From positions 1 through 42,999 of the forward strand of contig CAMCWF010000020.1 of the NCBI GenBank assembly GCA_945882095.1: a stretch of DNA of 42,999 bases. The letters run 5' to 3'. Below, in pieces: positions 1 to 8,753 of this stretch (position 1 is the first letter of the stretch; each line of letters starts with the position of its first letter). A program made the translations under genes and the position numbers. The notes below the pieces were generated by a model that was not told where the DNA came from, did no database searches, and saw only the letters and a list, made by a program, of their open reading frames with translations. Source of the DNA: Chryseobacterium gleum (GTDB taxonomy: Bacteria > Bacteroidota > Bacteroidia > Flavobacteriales_D > Crocinitomicaceae).

Positions 1-168
1 TTAAACAAAGAAATCGTTGTAATGCACCCCGGTCCTATAAACAGAGGGGTAGAAATCACAAGTGAGGTAGCCGATGGTCCCCACAGTATTATCCTTGATC
101 AAGTGGAAAATGGAGTCGCAATTCGAATGGCGGTAATTTATTTATTGGCATCGAAAATCGAACGTTGA
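1..168 (+). CDS. pyrB: Aspartate carbamoyltransferase catalytic subunit, C-terminal fragment
   Basis: Partial gene: the window opens inside it, and 55 C-terminal codons followed by a TGA stop are visible. The product condenses carbamoyl phosphate with L-aspartate to give N-carbamoyl-aspartate, the committed step of pyrimidine synthesis, in the cytoplasm. The segment contains [11 protein letters not shown], the conserved aspartate carbamoyltransferase motif near the C-terminal end, followed by a VADG...[15 protein letters not shown] stretch that matches the family's last helix region. Ornithine carbamoyltransferases lack this HPGPINRG form. The 30-bp gap to the next gene suggests it may be co-transcribed with the STAS protein. 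Start, carbamoyl-phosphate site and length cannot be judged because the 5' part is outside the window. Confidence 0.93.
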   Translation, partial: LNKEIVVMHPGPINRGVEITSEVADGPHSIILDQVENGVAIRMAVIYLLASKIER

Positions 169-198
169 TTTTTTAGTATTTTTGATAAAAGTAAAAAT

Positions 199-537
199 AT
201 GAATTTTTCAACCGAAAAGCTTCGTGAAGTACTCATTGTAACAGCCCATATTGAGAAATTGGATACACAGTTCGCTCCTGAACTAAAAAGTGTTTTTACT
301 TTTGAAAATAAATGTGGTAACAATACCATCATTTTAGATTTATCCAAGACAAAGTATTGTGATTCTTCTGGTTTAAGCGCCATCTTGGTAGCCAATAGAC
401 TTTGTAAAGACACCAATGGGACCTTCATCCTTGTAGGTATGCAACCAAATGTTCAAAAGATGATTGAGATTGCACAATTGGAGCGTGTTTTGAATCATTT
501 TGCAACCTTGTCGGAAGCGCTTTCGGATTTTGAGTAA
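199..537 (+). CDS. STAS-domain protein, anti-sigma-factor antagonist-like
   Basis: A 112-residue single-domain protein with the STAS fold of SpoIIAA/RsbV anti-sigma-factor antagonists. The diagnostic segment is IILDLSKTKYCDSSGLSAIL around residues 44-63. It contains the DSSG loop (D55-S56-S57-G58), whose second serine is the residue phosphorylated by the partner kinase in SpoIIAA. In the well-studied systems such a protein binds an anti-sigma kinase when unphosphorylated and so frees a sigma factor. No kinase or phosphatase partner lies in this window, so the target is unknown. The gene sits between pyrB and rnz, and its stop codon overlaps the likely TTG start of rnz by 8 bp, which suggests translational coupling. 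The family assignment is firm; a specific pathway is not. Confidence 0.85.
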   Translation: MNFSTEKLREVLIVTAHIEKLDTQFAPELKSVFTFENKCGNNTIILDLSKTKYCDSSGLSAILVANRLCKDTNGTFILVGMQPNVQKMIEIAQLERVLNHFATLSEALSDFE

Positions 538-1450
538 TTCGTTTAAAGTTACGGTGCTCGGGAGTTCTGCAGCCATTCCCTCTCAAAAAAGGGCCTGCGC
601 TTCCCAATGGATTACATGTAACAATCGCTCTGTGCTCATTGATTGTGGTGAAGGAACCCAAATGCAGCTTAGAAAATTTGGTATTCATTTTCAACGCATA
701 GGTCATATTTTAATTTCTCACCTGCATGGCGATCATTTTTTAGGACTTCCGGGTTTGTTAAGCACCATGAATTTATTGGGAAGAAACCAAGGCTTAAAGG
801 TTTATGGTCCTGCACCCCTGCAAACCATCTTGGAAACATTTTTCCAATTGAGTGATACCCAAATTAATTTTAATTATGAATTCATTCCAGTAAAAACGAA
901 GGAGAGAACTTTGATTTTCGAGGATACAGGAATGCGAATCTGGGCTTTTCCGTTGAAGCATCGCATAGAGACTTACGGTTATAGCATTGAGGAGAAGCAA
1001 TTGCGCTTAAAGGTTGATAAAGCAAAGGCAGAGGCTTTTAATTTACAGCCTACACATTTTAAATTTCTTTCCCAGGGAATCGATTTTGAGTTAATGGATG
1101 GAACCAAGATAGACCATAGTGATTTTACGTTGCCGACGCATCCGAACCGAATGTATAGTTATTGTTCCGATACAGCCCCTTTTGAAAAGTTAGCATCCCA
1201 TCTAACTGGAACAACGACTTTGTATCACGAGGCTACCTTTTTGGAGTCTGAGAAGGCACGTGCCATTCAAACATTTCATTCCACGGCAATGGATGGTGCC
1301 CAGATTGCAAAATCGTTGGGTGTTAAAAATTTATTATTGGGACATCTCTCGTCACGTTATCCAGATGGACAAAAGCATACAGAGGAAGCAAAAACCATAT
1401 TTCAGAATTCCGAAACAGTGGAAGATGGTCAAACCTATGAAATTCTTTAG
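530..1450 (+). CDS. rnz: Ribonuclease Z
   Basis: A metallo-beta-lactamase-fold endonuclease that cuts tRNA precursors at their 3' end before CCA addition. Evidence: an N-terminal VTVLGSSAAIPS strand, an LIDCGEGTQMQLRKF segment, the zinc-binding HLHGDHFLGLPGLL loop (HxHxDH), a later SYCSDTAPFEKL segment with the conserved Asp, the YHEATF exosite-like segment, and a terminal GHLSSRY with the last zinc histidine. There is no ATG at the 5' end. Two TTG codons are possible, at 500 and 530. I prefer 530 because it gives 306 residues beginning MSNSFKVTVLG, like other family members, and overlaps the upstream stop by only 8 bp. The encoded tRNA-Ala in this window lacks a complete 3' CCA, so a 3'-processing enzyme of this kind is expected. 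It converges on batD with a 4-bp overlap. Confidence 0.95.
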   Translation: MSNSFKVTVLGSSAAIPSQKRACASQWITCNNRSVLIDCGEGTQMQLRKFGIHFQRIGHILISHLHGDHFLGLPGLLSTMNLLGRNQGLKVYGPAPLQTILETFFQLSDTQINFNYEFIPVKTKERTLIFEDTGMRIWAFPLKHRIETYGYSIEEKQLRLKVDKAKAEAFNLQPTHFKFLSQGIDFELMDGTKIDHSDFTLPTHPNRMYSYCSDTAPFEKLASHLTGTTTLYHEATFLESEKARAIQTFHSTAMDGAQIAKSLGVKNLLLGHLSSRYPDGQKHTEEAKTIFQNSETVEDGQTYEIL

Positions 1451-3117
1451 GCGTTTTGAATGGCTCTAAAGAGGGAATGTACTTCCTTTGACAATTCAAT
1501 TTGAGACATCTCTGAGTTATTCATTCCGTATTTTGCTGATTCCAGTTTGGAGAAAAGGGTGGTAAGTTTATTGGAATCAAAATGAGGAAATTTCTCTTCA
1601 AACAAAGTCATTAACTTGGATTTATCGAATACATGCATGGTATTGCCAACCTTCAAGGAAATTGCTTTTAACAACAATGCATCGCATTTTTCAAGGGTAC
1701 CATTTTCGATTATGTTGTGAGCTTCATTTTCTAAACCTATCCAAGTTTGTTGTTGCGTTGAGGCATTTGATTTTATTGCTTTACGATGAGATGGTTTGGT
1801 TTTTTTCAAAATGAGAAAGGAAGAGATTGAGAAAACAAACAAACATACAATGCTAAATGCCAACCACGGAAAGGATGGTTTGGTGTTTTTTGTTGAAAGC
1901 TTTTTTGCAGGTTCACTTGGTTTTTTTTGAATAACTTGTGTTTGGTTATTCTCAGCTACAGTTGATGAAAGCGAGGCCATTTTTGAGGTAAGGCCATCAA
2001 TGTATATGGTTATGTATTCCGCTTTGACTGGATCAAAATAGCTAATTGCTTGTCTTTTGATGATTTTTTGATCGTTGTTTTTCGATTGAATGACGTAGGT
2101 GATGGTGACTTTTCCTTCGCATCCCTTGGCTGTAAAGGAAAAATCTTCTTCGATTTTCGGAGATCCGTAGTTCATCAATCCTTTGGGAAGTAAAAGTTTT
2201 GGAACGTCTGCATTGTGTAAGTTCCCCGTTCCCTTTAGGATGATTTCTAGGTTAAGGATATCGCCTTTTACCTCACATTTTCCATTGAATTTACCTGATG
2301 CCTCAAGGTTTCCGACCATTCCGATAAAAGATTTCGGTGCGTTCGGTGGAAGGGATTTAACACGAATTTCCGAACCCGTTGAAATGACAGGGATTCCATC
2401 ATAGTTCTGGCGTAGTATTAATTTGAAGGGATTGATTTGTACGTTTCCATTTCCACTTGGGAAAATTACGTTTCGATCATATTGAATGGTGTACATCGAG
2501 GTCCCTTTGATGGTTTCTTTTTTAGCTGTGAGTTGGGACGCACCATTTAAAGGATGTTTGTCAAGGGATTGTTCGATTTTATAAGCTTGGTAATCTTCAA
2601 TCCGCGAAGGAGGATAACGTGAGCAGATTTTTGCATTTACAACCAAAGGCTCACCTTCAAAGAGTTCTGTTTTGTTACATTCTATGATTCCAAAGGCTGC
2701 TTGTTTCATTTGTTTGCTTGAAACTGCTCCGTTGGTATTTTCAACGAGTTCTTTTTCTATATCAATGGAAACTGTGTTGGACTTGTAAACTTTTCTACCT
2801 TTTTTGATATAGGCGGGCCCGATAATGTAGGTTCCTTCTTTTCTAAAGGCCCCATTTTGTGAGAAATAAAAAATGGTATAAACACTTCCTGTGGCGTAAT
2901 CCATTGCTTGCTCCATGCCGTTCATGACATTGTACCCTTGTACGAATTGCGAAGGAAAATCAATGTCAATGATGCCTTCAATGTTTGATTTTACAGTAAC
3001 AATGATCTCTTTCCCGACCTGGGCTTTCTTCTGGTTCACTTCTAATTTGACAATTATTTTTTGTCCCAACAGAAATGAATAGGAGAGGAGGGTCAGGAAG
3101 AATGAACACATTTTCAT
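1447..3117 (-). CDS. batD: BatD family protein (aerotolerance operon)
   Basis: A 556-residue membrane-anchored protein. Residues 1-18 are a signal peptide ending at LLGQ. A long extracytoplasmic region of immunoglobulin-like repeats follows: the opening KIIVKLEVNQKKAQVGKEIIVTVK is typical of BatD, and a second copy starts near the ASGKFNGKCEVKGDILNLEI segment. One transmembrane helix lies near residues 417-438, followed by a Lys-rich cytoplasmic tail of about 115 residues. BatD proteins belong to the Bacteroides aerotolerance cluster; their molecular function is not settled. The ATG overlaps the batC stop codon by 1 bp (TAATG), so the gene is translationally coupled. It is the last gene of the operon: no batE-like gene follows, because the stop codon already overlaps the 3' end of rnz on the other strand. 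Confidence 0.9.
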   Translation of the reverse strand: MKMCSFFLTLLSYSFLLGQKIIVKLEVNQKKAQVGKEIIVTVKSNIEGIIDIDFPSQFVQGYNVMNGMEQAMDYATGSVYTIFYFSQNGAFRKEGTYIIGPAYIKKGRKVYKSNTVSIDIEKELVENTNGAVSSKQMKQAAFGIIECNKTELFEGEPLVVNAKICSRYPPSRIEDYQAYKIEQSLDKHPLNGASQLTAKKETIKGTSMYTIQYDRNVIFPSGNGNVQINPFKLILRQNYDGIPVISTGSEIRVKSLPPNAPKSFIGMVGNLEASGKFNGKCEVKGDILNLEIILKGTGNLHNADVPKLLLPKGLMNYGSPKIEEDFSFTAKGCEGKVTITYVIQSKNNDQKIIKRQAISYFDPVKAEYITIYIDGLTSKMASLSSTVAENNQTQVIQKKPSEPAKKLSTKNTKPSFPWLAFSIVCLFVFSISSFLILKKTKPSHRKAIKSNASTQQQTWIGLENEAHNIIENGTLEKCDALLLKAISLKVGNTMHVFDKSKLMTLFEEKFPHFDSNKLTTLFSKLESAKYGMNNSEMSQIELSKEVHSLFRAIQNA

Positions 3118-3782
3118 TACCAGTCTTTTAAAATATTATCGGTTTTGTCGGTTTTTTTACCTTTTTGCATTTTTCTTTTGGTACCACCTTCTTGCTTTGC
3201 AAGGTCATCGAGTAACTTTTCTACTTGCTTGTTGGGTAATTTTCTTGGTGAATTTTTAGGTTTGTCTCCAGGATTTTTTGGATTATCCTGTTTGTTGTCC
3301 TTAGGTTTAGGAGGTTTGTTTTTTGGGTCGTTTTTCTTTGGATTTTTTCGTTCCTGTTGATTTTTTCGTCTAAGTGCTTCCGAAAGATTGTACCTTGTTT
3401 CGGAATCGTTTGGATTTAATTTCAGTGCGTTTTTATAGCTTTCGATGGCTCCTTTGTAATCCTTGAGCTTGAACTTCGAATTTCCGATGTTGTGATGAAT
3501 CTTGCTTTTTTTCTCCTTGTTTTTGGTTTGGTTCAGAGCGGATTTATAATGGGAGATTGCTTTTTTAAATTCTCTAACACGGTAGTAGGATTGCGCAACT
3601 TCCGGATCGATTTTTTGGTTTTTTTTGTTTCCGTTAGCATTCCGTTCATAAATCCCAAGTGCCGCATCATATTTTTTTTGGCTGTAGTTTTCTCTGGCCA
3701 ATTCAATGGAATCCACCCAACGTTGAGCGCTTACATTTGCCATTACCATGAAAAAAATGATGGGTACTAATTTTTTAATCAT
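3117..3782 (-). CDS. batC: BatC, TPR-repeat protein
   Basis: A 221-residue exported protein. An N-terminal signal peptide (IIFFMVMANVSAQ) precedes tetratricopeptide repeats in about residues 25-140; the clearest is AIESYKNALKLNPNDSETRYNL. A basic, low-complexity Lys/Pro/Asn tract of about 45 residues follows, then a short C-terminal segment ending in ILKDW, which is a recurrent ending of Bacteroidota BatC proteins. BatC is thought to act as a periplasmic scaffold for the von Willebrand A proteins BatA and BatB; this is family knowledge and inference, not visible in sequence. It overlaps batB by 8 bp upstream and batD by 1 bp downstream. The low-complexity linker is normal for the family and not a sign of assembly error. 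Confidence 0.88.
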   Translation of the reverse strand: MIKKLVPIIFFMVMANVSAQRWVDSIELARENYSQKKYDAALGIYERNANGNKKNQKIDPEVAQSYYRVREFKKAISHYKSALNQTKNKEKKSKIHHNIGNSKFKLKDYKGAIESYKNALKLNPNDSETRYNLSEALRRKNQQERKNPKKNDPKNKPPKPKDNKQDNPKNPGDKPKNSPRKLPNKQVEKLLDDLAKQEGGTKRKMQKGKKTDKTDNILKDW

Positions 3783-4881
3783 AGGCTTTTCTCTTAAACA
3801 TTAAAATCCAACCAAAAAATGCCATCAATCCCGCTAAAACTGGATATTCATAAACCGAAGCGCTGATTTCAAAGTCCAAATTTCGTGATTTTGTACGCTT
3901 CATGCGGTTAATTTCTGTTAATATCGTCGTGATGTCAGGATAGGCTTCGTTGGTAACGATTGCAGTGCCATTGCACTTCTCCGCCAAATGACGAATAAAG
4001 GTGGGATTCATTTTAGAGATTACGGTAAATCCTTCTTTGTCCTTTTTAAAACCGTATTCAGGATAATTTACGTCTTCAGGAATAGGACCTCCGGACGCTG
4101 TACCGATTCCGAGTATGCAAAGTTGAATTTTCTCTTGTCGCAAGTAACTGTATATTTCACTCTCGGGAGCTTGATGGTTTTCTCCATCCGTAATGAGCAA
4201 AATGGCTTTAGAAATGGGTTCTTTGCTAAACATGGTTGATGCGATGTCCATTGCAGCAACGACATCTGTACCTTGTTCAGAAACATAGGTGGTTTGAATG
4301 TCATCTATGAAAATGCGTGCGGTATTGTAATCGGATGTCAAGGGGAGTTGGACCAAGGCATTTCCGGCAAAAATACAGAGTCCTATTTGTTCACCTGACA
4401 GTTGATCAATCAGTGCGTTTAATGCCCGTTTTGAAATGTCTAATCTTGATGTGTTTTCAATGTCTTTCGTATTCATTGAATTAGAAATATCGAGACAAAC
4501 AACCAATTCCATGGTTCGCGACACACCTCCCACTTTCTTTTTGCCGTAAACAGGTTGTGCCATTGCTAGAATGATGCAAACGAGGCCAAAGGTGAAAACC
4601 GTGAATTTAACTGCCTGAAATAAAACTTTGGGAGGATGCGAATGTTGTGTGCTCGACAAGTGCGTGTGTATTCTGAAGCCTTTCCATTGGAAAAATATAA
4701 AACCCAAGTACAAAGGAATCAGAAGGAAGGTTAAGTTTAAGTACTCGGGTTTCGCAAAAAAGAGGCTTGTGCTTGAGGTGAGGTTTCCTATGCCCGTAAC
4801 AAAGCCAACAGCAAGGAAAGAAATGGCCATCACCAATTGGCAAGCCGCTAAGGACAGTATGTATTTTTTTATGAACATCAT
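3775..4881 (-). CDS. batB: BatB, membrane von Willebrand factor A domain protein
   Basis: A 368-residue integral membrane protein. Hydrophobic segments lie near residues 10-31, 47-66 and 90-108. A von Willebrand A domain then begins at ELVVCLDISNSM, with the metal-binding DxSxS motif D131-I-S133-N-S135. The threonine of EQGTDVVAAM and the aspartate of LITDGENHQ complete the MIDAS site. A final helix near the C-terminus (PVLAGLMAFFGWILMF) is followed by a short basic tail. It lies 3 bp downstream of batA and overlaps batC by 8 bp. Unusual: the normal BatB start, an F-x-x-PEYL segment leading into the first helix, appears only at residue 42-48, so there is an additional hydrophobic N-terminal stretch of about 40 residues. 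An internal start cannot be excluded. Confidence 0.9.
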   Translation of the reverse strand: MMFIKKYILSLAACQLVMAISFLAVGFVTGIGNLTSSTSLFFAKPEYLNLTFLLIPLYLGFIFFQWKGFRIHTHLSSTQHSHPPKVLFQAVKFTVFTFGLVCIILAMAQPVYGKKKVGGVSRTMELVVCLDISNSMNTKDIENTSRLDISKRALNALIDQLSGEQIGLCIFAGNALVQLPLTSDYNTARIFIDDIQTTYVSEQGTDVVAAMDIASTMFSKEPISKAILLITDGENHQAPESEIYSYLRQEKIQLCILGIGTASGGPIPEDVNYPEYGFKKDKEGFTVISKMNPTFIRHLAEKCNGTAIVTNEAYPDITTILTEINRMKRTKSRNLDFEISASVYEYPVLAGLMAFFGWILMFKRKAYD

Positions 4882-4884
4882 AAA

Positions 4885-5922
4885 TCAATCATTGGCATCT
4901 GGAAGGAACAATAAAAACCTTAATCCCATAAAAACAAGCGCACAAACAAAGGCCCAATTTAAAAATGCATAAGGGGTCGCTGGAGGTTCGGATTGTATGA
5001 CTTTGTGGGTGATTTTTCTTTTTTCCAATTTGGCAATTTCCTTATAAATTTCCCTTAAAGCGCTTTCATCTGTTGCCCTGAAATAGTTTCCTCCGGTAAT
5101 GCTCGCAATTTCCGTCAAGGTTTGTTCGTCAATTTCGACGGGCATAGATTCATATTCTATTCCGACTGGTGTGATTACGGGTGTTGGGGCCATTCCGTTC
5201 GAACCAATGCCAATGGTATACACGCAAATATTTTTTTGTTTCGCAAGCATAGCGGCGTCTTGTGGGCTCACATCACCCCAATTATTGCTTCCGTCGGTAA
5301 GTAGAATAATGACTTTTGATTTTAATTTCTCGTTTCTCAGTTGTACGACTGCGGTACCCAAGCCTGTTCCGATTGCTGTGCCTTGTTCAAGCTTCATTCC
5401 TTCAGCTTGTTCCAATTGATCAATTAAAACAGGGTAGTCTAGGGTGGGGGGACAAGCGGTGTATGCTTCACCTGCATAAAGTACCAAGCCCACTTTGTCT
5501 CCTTTTCTGTTATTCACGAAATCGATTCCTACCTTTTTTGCTGCTTCCAAGCGATTGGGAGAGAAATCCATTGCATACATGGAAAGTGAGACATCCAAAG
5601 CAATGACAATGTCAATCCCGTATTTATTTTCTTCGTATTTATGCTCGCTAAGGTCCCACGAGTAAGGTTTAGCCAAGGCAATGATTAACAATAACGAAAC
5701 GATTGCGGGTAACACAATGTAAACACCTCTTAATGCTTTGACGCCTAGGTTATAAAAAGATTGTAGGGCTTCGCTCGAGCCATTAAACTTCAGGTCCCCG
5801 AATCGCCTTTTTTCTTTGTAAAATATCCAATAAATTAAAAAAGGCAGAAGGATGAGCGCAAAAAACCAATTGGGTTCTTGGAATTCATAATCCGTTGGGT
5901 TGATATTCCAATTTTTAAACAT
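4885..5922 (-). CDS. batA: BatA, membrane von Willebrand factor A domain protein
   Basis: A 345-residue protein with two N-terminal helices (about residues 19-34 and 66-84), a central von Willebrand A domain and a C-terminal helix (FLNWAFVCALVFMGLRFLLFL). The MIDAS metal site is complete: D110-V-S112-L-S114 in IVIALDVSLSM, a threonine in QGTAIGTGLG, and the aspartate of ILLTDGSNNWGD. The N-terminal FQEPNWFFALILLPFL is the hallmark opening of BatA. BatA and BatB are homologous and are thought to present their VWA domains in the periplasm for protein-protein contact, with MoxR as the cytoplasmic ATPase partner. The start overlaps the preceding gene by 8 bp, and batB follows after 3 bp. Confidence 0.92.
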   Translation of the reverse strand: MFKNWNINPTDYEFQEPNWFFALILLPFLIYWIFYKEKRRFGDLKFNGSSEALQSFYNLGVKALRGVYIVLPAIVSLLLIIALAKPYSWDLSEHKYEENKYGIDIVIALDVSLSMYAMDFSPNRLEAAKKVGIDFVNNRKGDKVGLVLYAGEAYTACPPTLDYPVLIDQLEQAEGMKLEQGTAIGTGLGTAVVQLRNEKLKSKVIILLTDGSNNWGDVSPQDAAMLAKQKNICVYTIGIGSNGMAPTPVITPVGIEYESMPVEIDEQTLTEIASITGGNYFRATDESALREIYKEIAKLEKRKITHKVIQSEPPATPYAFLNWAFVCALVFMGLRFLLFLPDAND

Positions 5923-6862
5923 CAGCGATTTCTATTGGGCTTGTGAGTATTACAATTTCCTTTAGTTGCTCAATCAACAATACATGCATTTCTTCGGTTA
6001 ATTGAGCATTGGCAAATTTAACTGCATCGGTTTGGTTTAAAACATCTGTAATGCGAACGATGAGGTGGGGTTCCAGTTTTTTTAATTCCAACAGAATTTT
6101 GGCTTCCTGTGTTGTTCTTTCTAATAACCTTATGTTAAATCGGGAAGTGAGGTACCATCGGAGGATAAATGAAAGTTCAGTATAATGTACTTTTTGATCC
6201 ACCTTCCAATGTGCTTTTTCATGAATTCTTTCAATTGACTCAAGGGTTTGGGTTTTTAAGGTGGTTACTTTTGGTAAAGGTTTTTTCGAATGTTTTCTTT
6301 TTTGATACACAAAAATTCCGACCATTAGCACTACGAATACAAGGATGTACCAGCCATAATCTTGCATGAATTCTTTGAAAATGAATTTCTTTTTTAAGGG
6401 AGGGAAGGATTCTTTGATGTCGTATAAGGGAACTCCTTTTTTGGGCTTTACCAAGTTGGATTCCACGAGTATGGCACTAAAATTTTCGTTTTCATCATTG
6501 ATTCGAATGGGGAGTGCAGCCAAAATAAGTGATCCGGAATCCCATGCAACCATTTGAAAATCTGCATACCACCGGGCATTATTGCCTTCAGAAAGGGTGC
6601 TGTCATGGAAATTTAGAATTTCTAGCTCTTTAAAGGTTTCTCCTTTGAGGTTGGATTGCATCGCAATGCGTTGACAAGGAAAGGTTTGGCTAGGAGGGAA
6701 AAATTCGAATGTGGTTCCTATGGGATAGGTGAGTTCGTAACGTACCTGAAAAATTTCACCTACCTCAAAGCTTTTTTTAGAAATATACACTTCTTTTTGT
6801 TGTCCATGTGTGAAAATGGAAAACCATAAAAAAAGTAGGAATAAAGCTTTGCTAACTTTCAT
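5915..6862 (-). CDS. DUF4381-like membrane protein of the bat operon
   Basis: A 315-residue protein with a signal peptide (residues 1-20, ending THGQ), an extracytoplasmic beta-rich region (about 21-165), one transmembrane helix (WYILVFVVLMVGIFVY, about 171-187), a basic stop-transfer KRKHSKK, and a cytoplasmic helical domain. The helical domain (LSFILRWYLTSRF...TTQEAKILLELKKL...DAVKFANAQL) resembles the C-terminal part of DUF4381 proteins, which sit at this same position between DUF58 and batA in aerotolerance clusters. Its role is not known. Position argues for a membrane adaptor between the DUF58 protein and the VWA proteins, which is inference. The ATG overlaps the DUF58 stop codon as ATGA, so it should be translated by re-initiation. 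The family name is a resemblance call; operon membership is firm. Confidence 0.72.
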   Translation of the reverse strand: MKVSKALFLLFLWFSIFTHGQQKEVYISKKSFEVGEIFQVRYELTYPIGTTFEFFPPSQTFPCQRIAMQSNLKGETFKELEILNFHDSTLSEGNNARWYADFQMVAWDSGSLILAALPIRINDENENFSAILVESNLVKPKKGVPLYDIKESFPPLKKKFIFKEFMQDYGWYILVFVVLMVGIFVYQKRKHSKKPLPKVTTLKTQTLESIERIHEKAHWKVDQKVHYTELSFILRWYLTSRFNIRLLERTTQEAKILLELKKLEPHLIVRITDVLNQTDAVKFANAQLTEEMHVLLIEQLKEIVILTSPIEIADV

Positions 6863-7728
6863 TTTCGTTGGTTAAAAAAGGCTTTAAGTGGAAGAATGAG
6901 GTCTTGATTGGAATTTAAATTTATCAATGGTATTCCATGTAATTTCATTTCCCTTTCAATGTACTCAGATTGATTCATTGCTGTTTTTTGGTAATTTTTT
7001 TTGAAAAAAGCTGAAAATCCATTTACCCAGGTTTTTTTGCCATTTTCGGGGTTCACCAGTTGATAAAAAGCAGGAATGGATATTTGACTTTCACCCACGT
7101 CGCTTATTTTAACTGCAATTAAATCATGCATCTTTCGGGTTGAATGCATTGCGTCGAATTTCAAGTTCTCTTCTTGAAAATCACTGATAAGGAAGCATAT
7201 GGATCGTTTTTTTTGGGTGTTTCTCAAGGTTTTTAATGCGATACTGATTTGAGTTCCTTTGGTTTTTTGGTTAAATGCAATCATTTTGTCAAGAAGAAAC
7301 ATAACGTGGTCCCTTCCTTTTTTTGCGGGGATATAGGTTTCCACTTCATTGGAGAATAAAATAGCCCCTACTTTATCGTTGTTTTCCAATGCTGAAAAAG
7401 CGATTGTGGCTGCAAATTCAAGCGATTTATCAAATTTCGAATTCCCTTGTGTACCGCAATAAATAGATGCGGAAAGGTCAAGGAGCAACATCACATTCAG
7501 TTCCCTTTCTTCTTCAAAAATTTTGACATATGGAGCATTGTAACGAGCGGTCACATTCCAATCAATGGTTCTAACTTCATCGCCAATTTGGTAATCTCGT
7601 ACCTCAGAGAACGACATTCCACGACCCTTGAATGCGGATTTATAATTGCCAGAAAACACATGTCTGCTCATTCCTTTGGATTTGAGTTCTATGGTTCTAA
7701 GGTTTTTTACCAGTTCTTCTCGTGTCAT
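6859..7728 (-). CDS. DUF58 domain protein
   Basis: A 289-residue cytoplasmic protein with the DUF58 signature EVRDYQIGDEVRTIDWNVTAR near residues 41-61, followed by a VWA-like fold: the strand MLLLDLSASIY carries a DxSxS motif, and CFLISDFQEEN is a later strand. DUF58 proteins occur next to MoxR ATPases across bacteria and are regarded as their substrates or adaptors; a precise biochemical role is not established. The gene begins 2 bp after moxR ends and overlaps the next gene as ATGA, so the three are one transcription unit. No hydrophobic helix is visible, unlike many longer DUF58 proteins, which is normal for the short Bacteroidota form. Confidence 0.9.
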   Translation of the reverse strand: MTREELVKNLRTIELKSKGMSRHVFSGNYKSAFKGRGMSFSEVRDYQIGDEVRTIDWNVTARYNAPYVKIFEEERELNVMLLLDLSASIYCGTQGNSKFDKSLEFAATIAFSALENNDKVGAILFSNEVETYIPAKKGRDHVMFLLDKMIAFNQKTKGTQISIALKTLRNTQKKRSICFLISDFQEENLKFDAMHSTRKMHDLIAVKISDVGESQISIPAFYQLVNPENGKKTWVNGFSAFFKKNYQKTAMNQSEYIEREMKLHGIPLINLNSNQDLILPLKAFFNQRK

Positions 7729-7730
7729 GG

Positions 7731-8753
7731 TTAAGGTACCTCTATCCGTCCAACGATTTTTGAAATAATTTGTCCTGGATTCAAGTTTTCTACTTCTGCT
7801 TCATAGGTAAGTCCGATGCGGTGTTGGAGTACATCTTTCGCCATTTTTTGTACATCTTCAGGAATGACAAAGGCTCTGCCGTTTAAAAATGCGTGGGCTT
7901 TTGCAGCTTGTGCTAAGTGAATGCTTCCACGTGGCGATGCACCAAATTGTATAAGGTGTGTCATGTCCGTTAGGTTGTAGTCGGCGGGAAAACGGGTGGC
8001 AAAGATGATGTTCAAAATGTAATTCTCTATCTTTTCATCCATGTAAATTTCTTGAATCAATGCGCTCAATTCAGCGATGTCTTGTAAATGAATTACGGGT
8101 TTAACGTTTGATTTTTCGCCCATATTCATATGGTTTCGGATGATTTGCAGCTCCTCTTTTTTACTAGGGTAATCGATGTTTACCTTCATCATGAAACGGT
8201 CAACTTGTGCCTCTGGAAGTGGATAAGTTCCTTCCTGCTCTATGGGATTTTGTGTGGCCATCACCAAAAAAGGAGTGGGCAGGGGGAAGGTTTCATCACC
8301 AATGGTGACATGCCTTTCTTGCATCGCTTCCAATAATGCACTTTGTACTTTTGCGGGTGCTCTGTTGATTTCATCAGCCAAAACAAAAGAAGCAAACACA
8401 GGTCCTTTTTTCACGACAAATTTCTCTGCCTTTTGCTGATATATTTGGGTACCGGTTAAATCTGCTGGAAGTAAATCTGGGGTGAATTGTATCCTGCTAA
8501 AACTGCCATCTACGGCCTCAGACAAGGTTTTGATTGCCAACGTTTTCGCCAGACCAGGGACCCCTTCGAGTAAAATATGTCCATTGGAAAGGAGGGCTAT
8601 GATCAATCGATCCACCAATTCAACTTGCCCAACAATTTTTTTGGAAATTTCTGTTTTCAATTTATCAATTCGTGGAAGGGCAAGGGCAATTTTTGACGAC
8701 AATTGACGTAATTGTTCCGCTGGATTTAAGGTTTGAATAGGTTCGTTTTCCAT
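7731..8753 (-). CDS. MoxR-type AAA+ ATPase
   Basis: A 340-residue AAA+ ATPase of the MoxR family. The Walker A loop GVPGLAKT is at residues 64-71, Walker B FVLADEIN at about 123-130, and the sensor 1 strand is MATQNPIEQEGTYPLPEAQVD. The C-terminal lid domain carries the usual FGASPRGSIHLAQAAKAHA segment. MoxR proteins act as chaperones that remodel or activate protein complexes, often together with VWA-domain partners; here the partners are the downstream DUF58 and Bat proteins. It is the first gene of the operon and has an ATG start. The 84-bp gap to the divergent zinc-ribbon gene must hold the operon promoter, but I do not see a convincing -7/-33 pair on this strand. Confidence 0.93.
   Translation of the reverse strand: MENEPIQTLNPAEQLRQLSSKIALALPRIDKLKTEISKKIVGQVELVDRLIIALLSNGHILLEGVPGLAKTLAIKTLSEAVDGSFSRIQFTPDLLPADLTGTQIYQQKAEKFVVKKGPVFASFVLADEINRAPAKVQSALLEAMQERHVTIGDETFPLPTPFLVMATQNPIEQEGTYPLPEAQVDRFMMKVNIDYPSKKEELQIIRNHMNMGEKSNVKPVIHLQDIAELSALIQEIYMDEKIENYILNIIFATRFPADYNLTDMTHLIQFGASPRGSIHLAQAAKAHAFLNGRAFVIPEDVQKMAKDVLQHRIGLTYEAEVENLNPGQIISKIVGRIEVP

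Noticed and set aside
3190..3370. Low-complexity A/T-rich stretch in batC as a possible repeat or frameshift
   Set aside because: It encodes the Lys/Pro/Asn-rich linker that is usual in BatC; the frame is continuous.
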